Source of the DNA: Haberlea rhodopensis
Lineage: Eukaryota; Streptophyta; Magnoliopsida; Lamiales; Gesneriaceae
Assembly (NCBI GenBank): GCA_907163345.1
Contig: CAJQUN010000007.1
Location: forward strand, 7,020,582-7,084,581
Reading direction: 5' to 3'
DNA length: 64,000 nucleotides
The position numbers and the translations under genes are program-made. Positions 1 to 11,502 of the stretch are shown here, piece by piece; within the stretch, counting starts at the first letter, position 1; the number at the start of each line of letters is the position of its first letter. The notes beneath the pieces were generated by a model. The model was given only the letters and a program-made list of their open reading frames with translations, ran no database searches and was not told where the DNA came from.

Positions 1-185
1 ATTGAAATTGTGGGATATAGCTAGTGGGGTAACACTACTATATGGATTTTATCTCTTGAAGAGATTTGGATTGTGCTGTCATGGAGACAGTTGGTATTGA
101 TTGAGGGTTGATTGTGAATCAACCGGGGTAAGCCCTACTAGTATTGGGCTAGGTAATGACTTCGTACTTCCAGTGAGACGTTTGA
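1..185 (+). mobile_element. LARD-3 internal region, left fragment
   Basis: This is non-coding internal sequence of a large non-autonomous LTR element that starts outside the window. It matches the interior of LARD-2 near 54490-54675: both carry a run with 'agtggggt.acactacta', then 'gagacag', then 'ggtaagccctactagt'. It ends in TTTGA (181-185), one copy of the 5-bp target duplication made when LARD-1 inserted. The sequence resumes at 9047. No coding potential is visible. Confidence 0.8.
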
Positions 186-2708
186 TGTAAGGACCCCAAG
201 CCCTTAAACCATAATTAGTGTATTAACCACTATGTGTGGCACATGCTTTCAATAAAAAGCCAATCGGGAAGCTCAGATGATACTCTATCATTGCATGGCA
301 ATTTCAAAATAATTCCTTTAACACTCAATGTTATAAGGTCATCAGCCTAACAACGAAATAGACTCACAAAGTTCGCCCAATACCATCCCTTTTTGCCACT
401 TTTCACATTGTGGACTTTTATAAAAATTTGGGCAGAGTCTCCCCATAAATAGAGCTATCCCGAAATAAAAGCACAACACATAATATAATTCCCGGCCAGG
501 GAAAACATAATACTCATCAGACATCAGTAATACAAAGTAAATTCCCAGCCAGGGAAGACATCATACATATGACGACATAATGGGTCTCAACACCCACATA
601 ATACACTAACGACTCTCATATCATTAGCAATTCTACCACAATTGCATGCAACATATAATGAAAGAGAGGAAGGCTCATGCCTTTATATACAACCCATATA
701 CAAGAATGTCCGTGCTCACATGCGAGCATCATAAATGTGTATATAAAGCTCGGGTGTATATAAGTACTCTATACGATACCGTGCTCCATCAAGCCCTGGT
801 ACCACGATCCTGTGAGTACATCCAATCAACAGCTCGAGCTCAGCTCCACAGCCATCGATGCACCTGTTCACCTGCCCCAACAGAGACAGCCCCCCAACGG
901 GGTGAGCATACTAATACACAAAATCTCATAATCACAATAATGAATTTCATAATTTACAACACAAGTAAATAGTAATGAAATTTAAATGATACTCCCTGGA
1001 TGGCAACATCCTCATCCGGGATTCCGTGTACTGTCCCTGTTCTCACAATCATCAAACTCATCAAATCTCAAAAATCAGTAAATCAACGCATTGATTAACT
1101 CATCGCATGCCAAATCCTCGAATATCAACATATAGTGATTACAAATTCATTAAACATGCAATTACAGATATCACAATATCTAATACTGATTTCACAACCT
1201 TGCTATCAATCACAGATAGCTCAAATGCCTAGCATTTATTTTACCAAATCTTCATTATACCCAGACATCTCAAATGTCTTATAATGAAAACATGATTCCA
1301 CGATCATTCTCAGGCATCTCAAATGCCCAGGCATCTCAAATGCCCTACAATAGTCATATACATCAGGTACCCCATATAACTTATGAGAGTTACACTACTC
1401 TAGTGTCGCGTGCGCCCCTGACGGCGATATCAAGATTAGGTCGCTTCATAGCTTCTCAACACATATAAATAATCCTCATGCAACACATATAAATAATCCT
1501 CGTGCACGATTATTCAATAAAATCAAAATACATTATGCATTCACAAATGCTCTAATATGTAGTAATGCTCGTACGTCGCACGTACCTTAAATCTCCGAAG
1601 TCCGAGCCAAACCTTGCTCGAGTTCCATGCCCCGAGGAATGATGTGCTAACACGATAAATAATTCACAATTATTTACGAACATGCAACCCATGCTCAAGC
1701 ACACCCATATCCCTCAAAATATTGTCAACACACGACAATTAACCTTTTAAAAGACCCGGGGCAGGGTACATACAGGGAGGAAAATAAATGAGACAATATC
1801 GAAATTTGTTCAAGAACACCCTACAAAAATCGAACCCGAATCTCACAAATTTCGAACCCAAATAATACCATAATTCATCTAAAATGAGAATTAAGCTATC
1901 CAAGCAAGAATCAACACCCCTTGCCAAAAACCCCCAATTTTCGAACTCAACCTCTTAAATTCGAACCCCAAACAAGCCCTTAAATTCGAACCCAATAATT
2001 CATCAAATTCGAACACAATAATGGCAGGGAAATACACGAAAATGACGAAAAAGGGGTAAGGTAGGTTACCCAATCGAAAATCGGAAGAAATCGGACGAAA
2101 TCCGATGAACCCTAGAAATTGGGGATCGGCGCTTCCAGCCAAAATTCGACTTCAAATCGCGATGAAACTTCGAATTGACAGAGGGGAAAGCTGCGCCTCG
2201 ACGAGACGAAGCCGGTGATAGGTCGCATGCGCCGAATGGCGGCCGGACGGCGGCGGACGAAGCGCCTGAAGCGGCGGCAGCTGTAGCAGACGGGAAAAGG
2301 GGCGCGCGGGAAGAGAGAGGAAAAAGTTGGGGCTGAAATGATTTTCTAATTAAAATTCCGGGTTCAAATGGTATTTATAGCAAAAATACCCCGAAATACT
2401 AATATCCCCACAAATACATCATGATTCATTAAAAATCATCTGTTTTCAAAAACTCTCTCTCTAACTCAAAAACCCCCTACCGGTGCCCACACACAGCACC
2501 CGAGATTCCGAGTCACACTAAAAACCCAACTCACAGGTTTTCACCGAAATGAGAATACGATCTCAACCTCGGGATCCAATGATCCCCACTAATCAAATAG
2601 ACGAGCCCAGAAGGCCCGACACCTCGATTAAACTCCAATTGCCACGTAAAACAACTTTACGGGTTATTAACACTCCGGGATTAACATCCCTAATCTCAGG
2701 TCATCACA
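186..2708 (-). repeat. LARD-1 3' LTR (minus-strand sense)
   Basis: This 2523-bp LTR is repeated 6338 bp downstream at 6524-9046. On the minus strand it begins TGTGATGACCTGAG and ends GGGGTCCTTACA, the same terminal scheme as LARD-2 and LARD-3. It holds a GC-rich stretch near 2190-2310 and many 'cgaacc' runs. It lacks the GATCGATC array and the poly-G tract found in the LARD-2 and LARD-3 LTRs. Short open frames here recur unchanged in the second LTR because the LTRs are copies, not because they encode protein. Confidence 0.92.
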
Positions 2709-2743
2709 ATATCCCCCACTAAAAGAATTTCGTCCTCGAAATT
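2709..2743 (-). other. LARD-1 polypurine tract and conserved upstream box
   Basis: Read on the minus strand the site is 'aatttcgaggacgaaatt', a short spacer, then 'tagtgggggatat' directly before the 3' LTR. The same box precedes the 3' LTRs of LARD-3 (about 10407-10442) and LARD-2 (about 56018-56053). It primes plus-strand DNA synthesis and fixes the orientation of the element. Confidence 0.85.
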
Positions 2744-5509
2744 AGCACTGGTGTATCACATAACACCCAGGCTACACAACAACATGAAGCCAGAATCTCG
2801 ATTCTTGACCATATCAGAATCGTATAAATAAACGCAAGGGTACCTACCTCGCACCAACTCTGAAACAAGCGACTTACCAATACCAACATATCACCCAAGA
2901 GGTAAAACGTACCGCGATGCGGGTCATCCCAAAAGTCAGTCCCTCATGACTGCAACACAACCGATACTTACGACTGTAGATCGGACAGTCACCTTAGTTC
3001 TAACACGACTAGTAAGAACGCAACCTGAATGACACCTCAACCGTGAAAAACGTCGACCTCGTGTCAAACTCTGTGGTGGAATAGACTTCCAAATCCATCA
3101 TAACGTCAAAGAGCGTCAGCACAGCTCAACGCTAATAATCCAAAAGCAGTTGGTCAACTGAAACTGTAAGGATTCGAATCGCTCCTGATTCTATCGTAGA
3201 TATCATTCCATGACATCTCTATCAAGACTCACGATGTCTAACATACATCGTTACGAGGAAAACACTAGCATTTCACGGTATATCCATACCAGACCTGGTC
3301 CCCACTAAACAGACCACCTCCATCCAAGGAGCAGTTGCACCCTCTGCAACTCGGATCGGGCAACTCACGGCCACCGATCCACACAACAGACATCTCACAA
3401 GATGTTCACCTCCGGATATCCCAAGAGCCACATCCTGGTCAAAAATAAACAATCGAGACTCCACAGAGTTTCAATTTCTGAAAGGACATGAAATAAACCC
3501 ATTGCATCCTCATCACTTGGGTCGTCCGCGACACCCAACAAATCCAAAAAAGATTCCTGCCATCCCTTGATAATCCTAGGATTTAACAATCCAAACTTGG
3601 GAAGGCTATCGAAAACTCGAAAGAAAATACCAACAAGGAAATACCTTAACCCACACAAGATAATTCCTCCTCAAGGGAAGTCAACTAACTTCACGATTAT
3701 TCCTCATAATCATCGTGCCATGTAGATTTCCAATCTCAAGGTTTTCCATATCTCTCATCAGAGATTTAACCATCCTAAAAAAAAATAGCATAACTCTATG
3801 CTAGACAAAAGGAAATCAATAACTGGCATCTGTATACTCATCGGTATACCTGCCTAAGCACGAACACCTCATGCATACTCAATGCACTATGCTCGGGTAT
3901 CTGCAACATACACCTAAGCCCCAAACACAACCGTCAATTCTAAGTCATTCCCATCCAATGGAGAATGAAAATCGACGATTAATAACACGGCGTGATTCTC
4001 AAAATCAACACCACATGCACCAACTTACCGAATCTTTCAAGATTCCCAAATAGGTATAATACTACCTCCTTCCTCACAAGGGAAGTGCCATCGAACTCGA
4101 GATCCACTAGTCTCGAACCACCGTTCGGAAAACTGGATACAATAACACCCATTGTATCCCAAATACACTGTTTCCCTTAGATTGAGTCAATAACGACCTG
4201 ATGACTCTCTTGTTGGTACTCCAACATCATGAGCTGTCCCAAACAAGTCTCACCAAGATTAAACATAAACGTATACACGTTTCAGTGAGGCATGCACAAC
4301 CTCAGCCTCAACCTCAAATGACATGGTGACTACTAGAGTCCACCACAAACCCCATCGTATCACCTTACGATTTGTCAAACTTGGTTCCAACGAGCAGTAT
4401 GACGGTTCTAGCAAGCCCATCATGGTGCTACACACACGCGGCAGACAACCTAGTCTCTGCCTCTTTAGGTTTACCTCAAACCTACCAACAAGACGGACGT
4501 TTCCGTACGGCACACCATACCGTGGGAAGAAAATCAATAGAGTAGTGGGTCTGCACCCAACGTTCCTCTAATGCCGATACACCCTGGACACTCCAATGTC
4601 CTTATGTACGTAACAAAACCTGATCCTACTCCCTTAGGACTCATCCTACACCCTCATGGGTGGTGTGACCATGTCTACCACATGTCACATCGACAGAAAG
4701 CGAGTAATTTCCTCATGATTACTCCTGTCGTCAAATCACATGGCCAAGAGCCATTCCAACGAGCATACCTCAAGGGTATCACCACTCGTAAAATGATCAT
4801 CCCAAACGTAAGCTGCGGTACAATCACATGTACAGCGCAACCAACCATTCCTCGAGCAACCCGCTCGGTATAAGAGTCACGTCAATCGGTGCCGCACACA
4901 CCACCTTGTGCTCGGTACTGGCACCCAAGGCATACCACTGAATACGTATACTCAACGCATCGATCATCGTAACGATGATGCATGTCTAATAAGACATCTC
5001 CTACACCATCGTCATCGTCATCCTGTGACGATACATGCCAACTCATGGCATCTAAGGCATTGTCAACTAGTGACGATACATGTCATCCACTATCATGCTA
5101 GTAAAATAGGCATAATAAAACATGTATATCAACGCATGCCAGATACAATAAAGCTAATAGAATAGCAATATCTCATACCTCATCGCTAACAATATAGCGG
5201 CATACCTGTCTCCGTCGCTCAATAATAGTGCGTAATCAGCACCCATCGCTCGAAGGCGGCAAAATCCTGTGCTGAGTACATAGCGGCACAATCCCTCGCT
5301 ATAGAATCGACGGCATGACACCTCGTCATATAATAAGTGGCATGAAACCTCGCTATACACCTGAGCATGAATCATCGTCCACATAATAGCGGAAAGAGGC
5401 ATCGCTATCTATATATGTACGGCGGCACGAATCATCACCAATAATCACAAAGAGGTGAATCATCATCATCGACACAGCGGGACACATCACCGCTATCATC
5501 CGTGTCCGG

Positions 5510-5935
5510 CGGTATAAACCATCGCCAATCAATATAGCGGAATGAACCATCGCTATCAATACATCTGGCGGAATGAACCATCGCCAATCAATATAGCGGA
5601 ATGAACCATCGCTATCAATACACCTGGCGGAATGAACCATCGCCAATCAATATAGTGGAATGAACCATCGCTATCAATATAAATCGACACAGCGGGACAC
5701 ATCACCGCTATCATCCGTGTCATCACAATGAAATGAATAAAATCGACACAGCGGGACACATCACCGCTATCATCCGTGTCATCACAATGGAATGAATATA
5801 ATCGACACAGCGGGACACATCACCGCTATCATCCGTGTCATCACAAAGGAATGAATCATCATCCTCGACACAGCGGAATACATCACCGCTATCATCCGTG
5901 TCATCACAAAGGAATGAATCATCATCCTAACAAGC
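5510..5935 (-). repeat. LARD-1 internal tandem arrays with AGCG/CGCT pairs
   Basis: Two adjacent arrays lie here. About 5510-5680 repeats a ~60-bp unit built on 'agcggaatgaaccatcgct'. About 5685-5935 repeats a ~58-bp unit built on 'acagcgggacacatcaccgct' followed by 'atcatccgtgt'. Each unit holds AGCG and CGCT separated by roughly 11 bp, so it can fold into a short stem-loop. Reading frames through the arrays give repetitive, unrelated peptides and I do not call them genes. Confidence 0.8.
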
Positions 5936-6507
5936 GGCATCTCATCCTCGCTTCTTCATACAAGCGGTATCTCATCCTCGCTTCGTATGGTATACCCCGC
6001 CTCAATGTGCAAGCGAGCCTCCCCCCTCCCGCTCCACATTTAGCGGTATAAACATAAGTATAAAAATTCTCACTGTGATAAGTAAGACTCCTGGAATGTA
6101 TAATCATCATTCCTTTTTATACTCCATATTTCCTGTAACCTGCAACCATCATGGTTAGCAACAATAGCCATATACGCTATGCATCACACATCCAATGCAT
6201 ATTTGCAACCACTTGCAAGTCAATACGTATACCAAGACATGTTACCTCGGAAATATCCCTTTACCTGATTCTCTCACAATAATCAGATTCCTTGGCACGT
6301 AACATACGGAGTGCCAGACATTACCACTAATGTCATCATATCGCGTCGCACACGATTCCTGCAATCACACTGATTAGCAACACCACTTTTCATATCAGAA
6401 AAAGCACATAAACAACTAGTTGTGTCATACAACATTAATGCCATCATGCATAAGTATGTGCTATCAATAACTTCTTAGGCCCTTAACAGCCCCAATGAGC
6501 AACCACT

Positions 6508-6519
6508 GCTCTGATACCA
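6508..6519 (-). other. LARD-1 primer binding site (tRNA-Met type)
   Basis: The minus strand reads TGGTATCAGAGC, complementary to the 3' end of plant initiator tRNA-Met. It lies 4 bp inside the 5' LTR (6524-9046). This sets the minus orientation and marks the start of the element interior. Confidence 0.88.
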
Positions 6520-6523
6520 CTAA

Positions 6524-9046
6524 TGTAAGGACCCCAAGCCCTTAAACCATAATTAGTGTATTAACCACTATGTGTGGCACATGCTTTCAATAAAAAGCCA
6601 ATCGGGAAGCTCAGATGATACTCTATCATTGCATGGCAATTTCAAAATAATTCCTTTAACACTCAATGTTATAAGGTCATCAGCCTAACAACGAAATAGA
6701 CTCACAAAGTTCGCCCAATACCATCCCTTTTTGCCACTTTTCACATTGTGGACTTTTATAAAAATTTGGGCAGAGTCTCCCCATAAATAGAGCTATCCCG
6801 AAATAAAAGCACAACACATAATATAATTCCCGGCCAGGGAAAACATAATACTCATCAGACATCAGTAATACAAAGTAAATTCCCAGCCAGGGAAGACATC
6901 ATACATATGACGACATAATGGGTCTCAACACCCACATAATACACTAACGACTCTCATATCATTAGCAATTCTACCACAATTGCATGCAACATATAATGAA
7001 AGAGAGGAAGGCTCATGCCTTTATATACAACCCATATACAAGAATGTCCGTGCTCACATGCGAGCATCATAAATGTGTATATAAAGCTCGGGTGTATATA
7101 AGTACTCTATACGATACCGTGCTCCATCAAGCCCTGGTACCACGATCCTGTGAGTACATCCAATCAACAGCTCGAGCTCAGCTCCACAGCCATCGATGCA
7201 CCTGTTCACCTGCCCCAACAGAGACAGCCCCCCAACGGGGTGAGCATACTAATACACAAAATCTCATAATCACAATAATGAATTTCATAATTTACAACAC
7301 AAGTAAATAGTAATGAAATTTAAATGATACTCCCTGGATGGCAACATCCTCATCCGGGATTCCGTGTACTGTCCCTGTTCTCACAATCATCAAACTCATC
7401 AAATCTCAAAAATCAGTAAATCAACGCATTGATTAACTCATCGCATGCCAAATCCTCGAATATCAACATATAGTGATTACAAATTCATTAAACATGCAAT
7501 TACAGATATCACAATATCTAATACTGATTTCACAACCTTGCTATCAATCACAGATAGCTCAAATGCCTAGCATTTATTTTACCAAATCTTCATTATACCC
7601 AGACATCTCAAATGTCTTATAATGAAAACATGATTCCACGATCATTCTCAGGCATCTCAAATGCCCAGGCATCTCAAATGCCCTACAATAGTCATATACA
7701 TCAGGTACCCCATATAACTTATGAGAGTTACACTACTCTAGTGTCGCGTGCGCCCCTGACGGCGATATCAAGATTAGGTCGCTTCATAGCTTCTCAACAC
7801 ATATAAATAATCCTCATGCAACACATATAAATAATCCTCGTGCACGATTATTCAATAAAATCAAAATACATTATGCATTCACAAATGCTCTAATATGTAG
7901 TAATGCTCGTACGTCGCACGTACCTTAAATCTCCGAAGTCCGAGCCAAACCTTGCTCGAGTTCCATGCCCCGAGGAATGATGTGCTAACACGATAAATAA
8001 TTCACAATTATTTACGAACATGCAACCCATGCTCAAGCACACCCATATCCCTCAAAATATTGTCAACACACGACAATTAACCTTTTAAAAGACCCGGGGC
8101 AGGGTACATACAGGGAGGAAAATAAATGAGACAATATCGAAATTTGTTCAAGAACACCCTACAAAAATCGAACCCGAATCTCACAAATTTCGAACCCAAA
8201 TAATACCATAATTCATCTAAAATGAGAATTAAGCTATCCAAGCAAGAATCAACACCCCTTGCCAAAAACCCCCAATTTTCGAACTCAACCTCTTAAATTC
8301 GAACCCCAAACAAGCCCTTAAATTCGAACCCAATAATTCATCAAATTCGAACACAATAATGGCAGGGAAATACACGAAAATGACGAAAAAGGGGTAAGGT
8401 AGGTTACCCAATCGAAAATCGGAAGAAATCGGACGAAATCCGATGAACCCTAGAAATTGGGGATCGGCGCTTCCAGCCAAAATTCGACTTCAAATCGCGA
8501 TGAAACTTCGAATTGACAGAGGGGAAAGCTGCGCCTCGACGAGACGAAGCCGGTGATAGGTCGCATGCGCCGAATGGCGGCCGGACGGCGGCGGACGAAG
8601 CGCCTGAAGCGGCGGCAGCTGTAGCAGACGGGAAAAGGGGCGCGCGGGAAGAGAGAGGAAAAAGTTGGGGCTGAAATGATTTTCTAATTAAAATTCCGGG
8701 TTCAAATGGTATTTATAGCAAAAATACCCCGAAATACTAATATCCCCACAAATACATCATGATTCATTAAAAATCATCTGTTTTCAAAAACTCTCTCTCT
8801 AACTCAAAAACCCCCTACCGGTGCCCACACACAGCACCCGAGATTCCGAGTCACACTAAAAACCCAACTCACAGGTTTTCACCGAAATGAGAATACGATC
8901 TCAACCTCGGGATCCAATGATCCCCACTAATCAAATAGACGAGCCCAGAAGGCCCGACACCTCGATTAAACTCCAATTGCCACGTAAAACAACTTTACGG
9001 GTTATTAACACTCCGGGATTAACATCCCTAATCTCAGGTCATCACA
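6524..9046 (-). repeat. LARD-1 5' LTR (minus-strand sense)
   Basis: Second copy of the 2523-bp LTR, offset exactly 6338 bp from 186-2708, with no difference in the blocks I compared. It is followed by the target duplication TTTGA (9047-9051) and then by resumed LARD-3 sequence 'ggagacgtctcc'. As the 5' LTR in minus orientation it should hold the promoter for the genomic transcript. I could not place a convincing TATA box. Confidence 0.92.
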
Positions 9047-10442
9047 TTTGAGGAGACGTCTCCGGAGAAATGCTCGATTGTGTAGTACTATGGTATTAGT
9101 ATAGAGCATCTCTAGGATGAGTATACATGGAGTATACGGGTTTCAGGCTGGTAATAGTTGCAGGGATGCACTATTCTGAACCAGTCATCTTTTTGTTAGT
9201 TGCGGGATATGTTTTGGTATAAATATATCCAGGTTTTTCGAATGGTGGTTCGAGGTTGGAGGGTCATGGATTCATGACACTTTCCTTGTGAGGAAGACGG
9301 TATTGATATGCCTACTAGTTGAATCTTTGGGAGATTCGTTGATTTGGTTTGTGTAGTGTTGATGTTGAAATCACACCCTTTGGTTTTGGTTTGTCAACCC
9401 TCATTCTCCGCGGAGTGAGAATATCTGGGGATTGACTGTTGATTTTGGGATTTTGGGTATGATTGGAGATACCCGGGTCTATTGCTTTGTGTGTGCATGT
9501 TGTGTTGCTGCGTGGTCATGTATGTCGGTGTGGGTATACAAAGGCCAGCATTTTCTTGGTACTCGTCGAGCATCGGATTTATATGCTTTGATGAATGAAT
9601 CTTTGGTGAGAGATTGTGGCACCTTGAGATTGGTAATCTCGATGGCACGATGTATTCTGAGAAATAATCGTGAGGTCCAGTTGACTTCCCGTGAGGAGGG
9701 ATTGTCGTGTTTTGGGACCATGGTAATTCTTGCTGGTTAATTCGATAGCCTCCCTATTTTAGGATTGTTGAATCCCAAGATGAATGAGGGATGGCCAGGA
9801 TTTGGGTTTGTTTAGTGTCGTGATTGACAAGTGTGGCGGGATTGCAATCGATTATTCTTGCATGTCCTTTCGAGAACCTGAGACCTTGTGGAGTCTCAAT
9901 AGTGTGTTCGGACCAAGATGTGATTTCTTGGAACATGCGGTTGTAGACATCTTTAGAGATGCGTTTTGTATTGATCGGGGCCGTGTTGTGGCCCAATCTG
10001 TGTTGCAGTGTGGTGCAACTACTCCTTTGATGGAGATGGACTTGGAAAGCGGAAGCCGAATGTAGTTTAGGTACACCGTTGTGTACTGGCGGTTTCCTGT
10101 GTAGCGACGCATGTCTAACATCGTTGGCTATGTCATAGAGATATCATGGGGCGATATCTATATTGGAACCACGAAGGATTCATTTGATTTGCAGTTATGT
10201 TTGGCAGACTGCTTTTGAGATGGTTAGCATCGGGGAATGCCGATGTCTTCCTGGGATTTGGGTCGGTTGGAGAGATTACTCCATTCCAGGTTTGGTGCGA
10301 GGTCGGTATCCTCGCGGTTGGTGTGTCGTTCATGTTATGTTCATGATTCGACATCGTGGATTCAGCTGGATTACGTGTTCTCGGCGTTACGTGGAGTACG
10401 TCGTGCAATTTCGAGGACGAAATTCTATTAGTGGGGGATAAT
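9047..10442 (+). mobile_element. LARD-3 internal region, right fragment, with PPT
   Basis: This is the continuation of the interior at 1-185. It runs parallel to the LARD-2 interior at about 54670-56053, sharing 'ggagacgtctc', 'tggtttgtcaacc.tcattctccg' and other blocks at moderate divergence. It ends in 'aatttcgaggacgaaatt' and the polypurine tract 'ttagtgggggataat' directly before the 3' LTR at 10443. Open frames on both strands here are not preserved in LARD-2 or LARD-1, so I read it as non-coding. Confidence 0.8.
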
Positions 10443-10620
10443 TGTGATGCCCGGGAATTATGGGTGCTAATCCCGGTGTGGTAATAATCCTTAATGGATT
10501 TTGGTTGTGTTTTAATTGTGGTTATGGGAATTGAGGTTAGAGATATGATTTTTGAAAACAGATGATTTTTAATGAATCATGATGTATTTGTGGAGGAGTC
10601 GGTATTTTGGAGCTTTGGAG

Positions 10621-10630
10621 CTATATATAT
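10621..10630 (+). promoter_or_regulatory. TATA-like box of LARD-3 LTR
   Basis: The sequence 'ctatatatat' is followed about 45-100 bp later by a CT-rich, leader-like stretch. The LARD-2 LTRs carry 'ctatatata' at the equivalent place (50004-50012 and about 56386-56394), which supports a conserved core promoter. The transcription start was not determined. Confidence 0.55.
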
Positions 10631-11029
10631 CAAATAGACTCGGTATTCCGTGATTATACGGAATCACTTCCCTCTCTCATCTCCCTCACGCCTCTCTCAC
10701 CCCAAACCCTTCCCTCTTCTCCTCTTGGAAGCAAATCGTTGGGGGGCTCGTCATGGGAGCCCGATTTCTTGAAGAAAGGCTGGTGATCTTCTTCTCCTCA
10801 CCTTTAGCTTTGATTTGATTATAGTTTTGTGCTAAATGGTTGAGTATTTTGTTGGGTTTGGTAATTGGGGGTTTTTAATAAAAATCCAAAGTTGAGTTTT
10901 TAGTGTTTTTATTGGTTACAAATGGTGTATTGGTTGTGTTGAGGAAGTTAGGGGTGTTGGTTTTGAGTTTGAGTGTCAAAAACACCATGGAAGCTCAAAT
11001 TTCTCGAAAAATTGCACGTCGCGATCGAT

Positions 11030-11235
11030 CACCGAGGAGGGCCGATCGATCGCGACGAGTAGCTGAAAATTTGAGATGATGTACAGTGCTGCCGATCGAT
11101 CGCCAAGTCTCGGCGATCGATCACGAGGCGATTAACGATCGATCGCGGAGACGCGCGATCGATCGCGAGATCATTCTGTTTGGCAGCGGGTGCGCACGAT
11201 CGATCGCGAGAGAAGCGGTGATCGACCGCGGCCCG
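11030..11235. repeat. GATCGATC palindrome array in LARD-3 LTR
   Basis: About seven copies of GATCGATC, mostly within 'cgatcgatcgcg', lie in ~200 bp with spacers of roughly 10-40 bp, plus one degenerate copy ('gatcgaccgcgg'). The site is its own reverse complement, so the array has no orientation. Equivalent arrays occur in both LARD-2 LTRs and in two other LTR families of this window. Confidence 0.85.
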
Positions 11236-11455
11236 AAGTGTAGTGTTTTTTTTCAAAATTTTGGAAAATGTCGGGATTTTGGAACCGAGATTTAAAGGGG
11301 CCGTTTCCGGGGCAATGTCTACATTCCAATGGGAATGCAACACTTTAAAATGGATTGGTTGGAGCCAAAGTTTAATAAAATGGGATTCTCGGTTGAGTTT
11401 TTGGCTATCTTTTAAACTTGTAAAATGATATATTTTGTGTATTATGCATGCTTAG

Positions 11456-11457
<2 letters not shown>

Positions 11458-11493
<36 letters not shown>

Positions 11494-11502
11494 GGGGGGG
11501 GG
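11458..11502 (+). repeat. Poly-G tract (G34-TT-G9)
   Basis: After 'gcatgcttagcc' there are 34 consecutive G, then TT, then 9 G. The two LARD-2 LTRs have 16 and 14 G at the same position, so the tract length varies freely. Such runs may form G-quadruplexes and are error-prone in sequencing, so the exact length here is uncertain. Confidence 0.8.

Larger units (their letters stand above)
186..9046 (-). mobile_element. LARD-1: complete non-autonomous Tekay-like LTR retrotransposon
   Basis: An 8.86-kb element made of two 2523-bp direct repeats (186-2708 and 6524-9046) around a 3815-bp interior. The LTRs begin TG and end CA. They are flanked by the perfect 5-bp target duplication TTTGA (181-185 and 9047-9051). 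A tRNA-Met type primer site (6508-6519) and a polypurine tract (from 2709) show it lies on the minus strand. I found no gag, protease, RT, RNase H or integrase in the interior on either strand, so it would need proteins in trans. Its LTRs look identical wherever I compared them, implying recent insertion. The PPT context 'aatttcgaggacgaaatt' is typical of Tekay/Del chromoviruses. Lineage is inferred from LTR ends, PPT and PBS, not from protein. Confidence 0.92.

Noticed and set aside
646..972. 108-aa frame, repeated identically at 6984-7310
   Set aside because: It lies in the LARD-1 LTRs, so identity reflects LTR duplication. There is no domain and the same region is not open in the other LARD LTRs.
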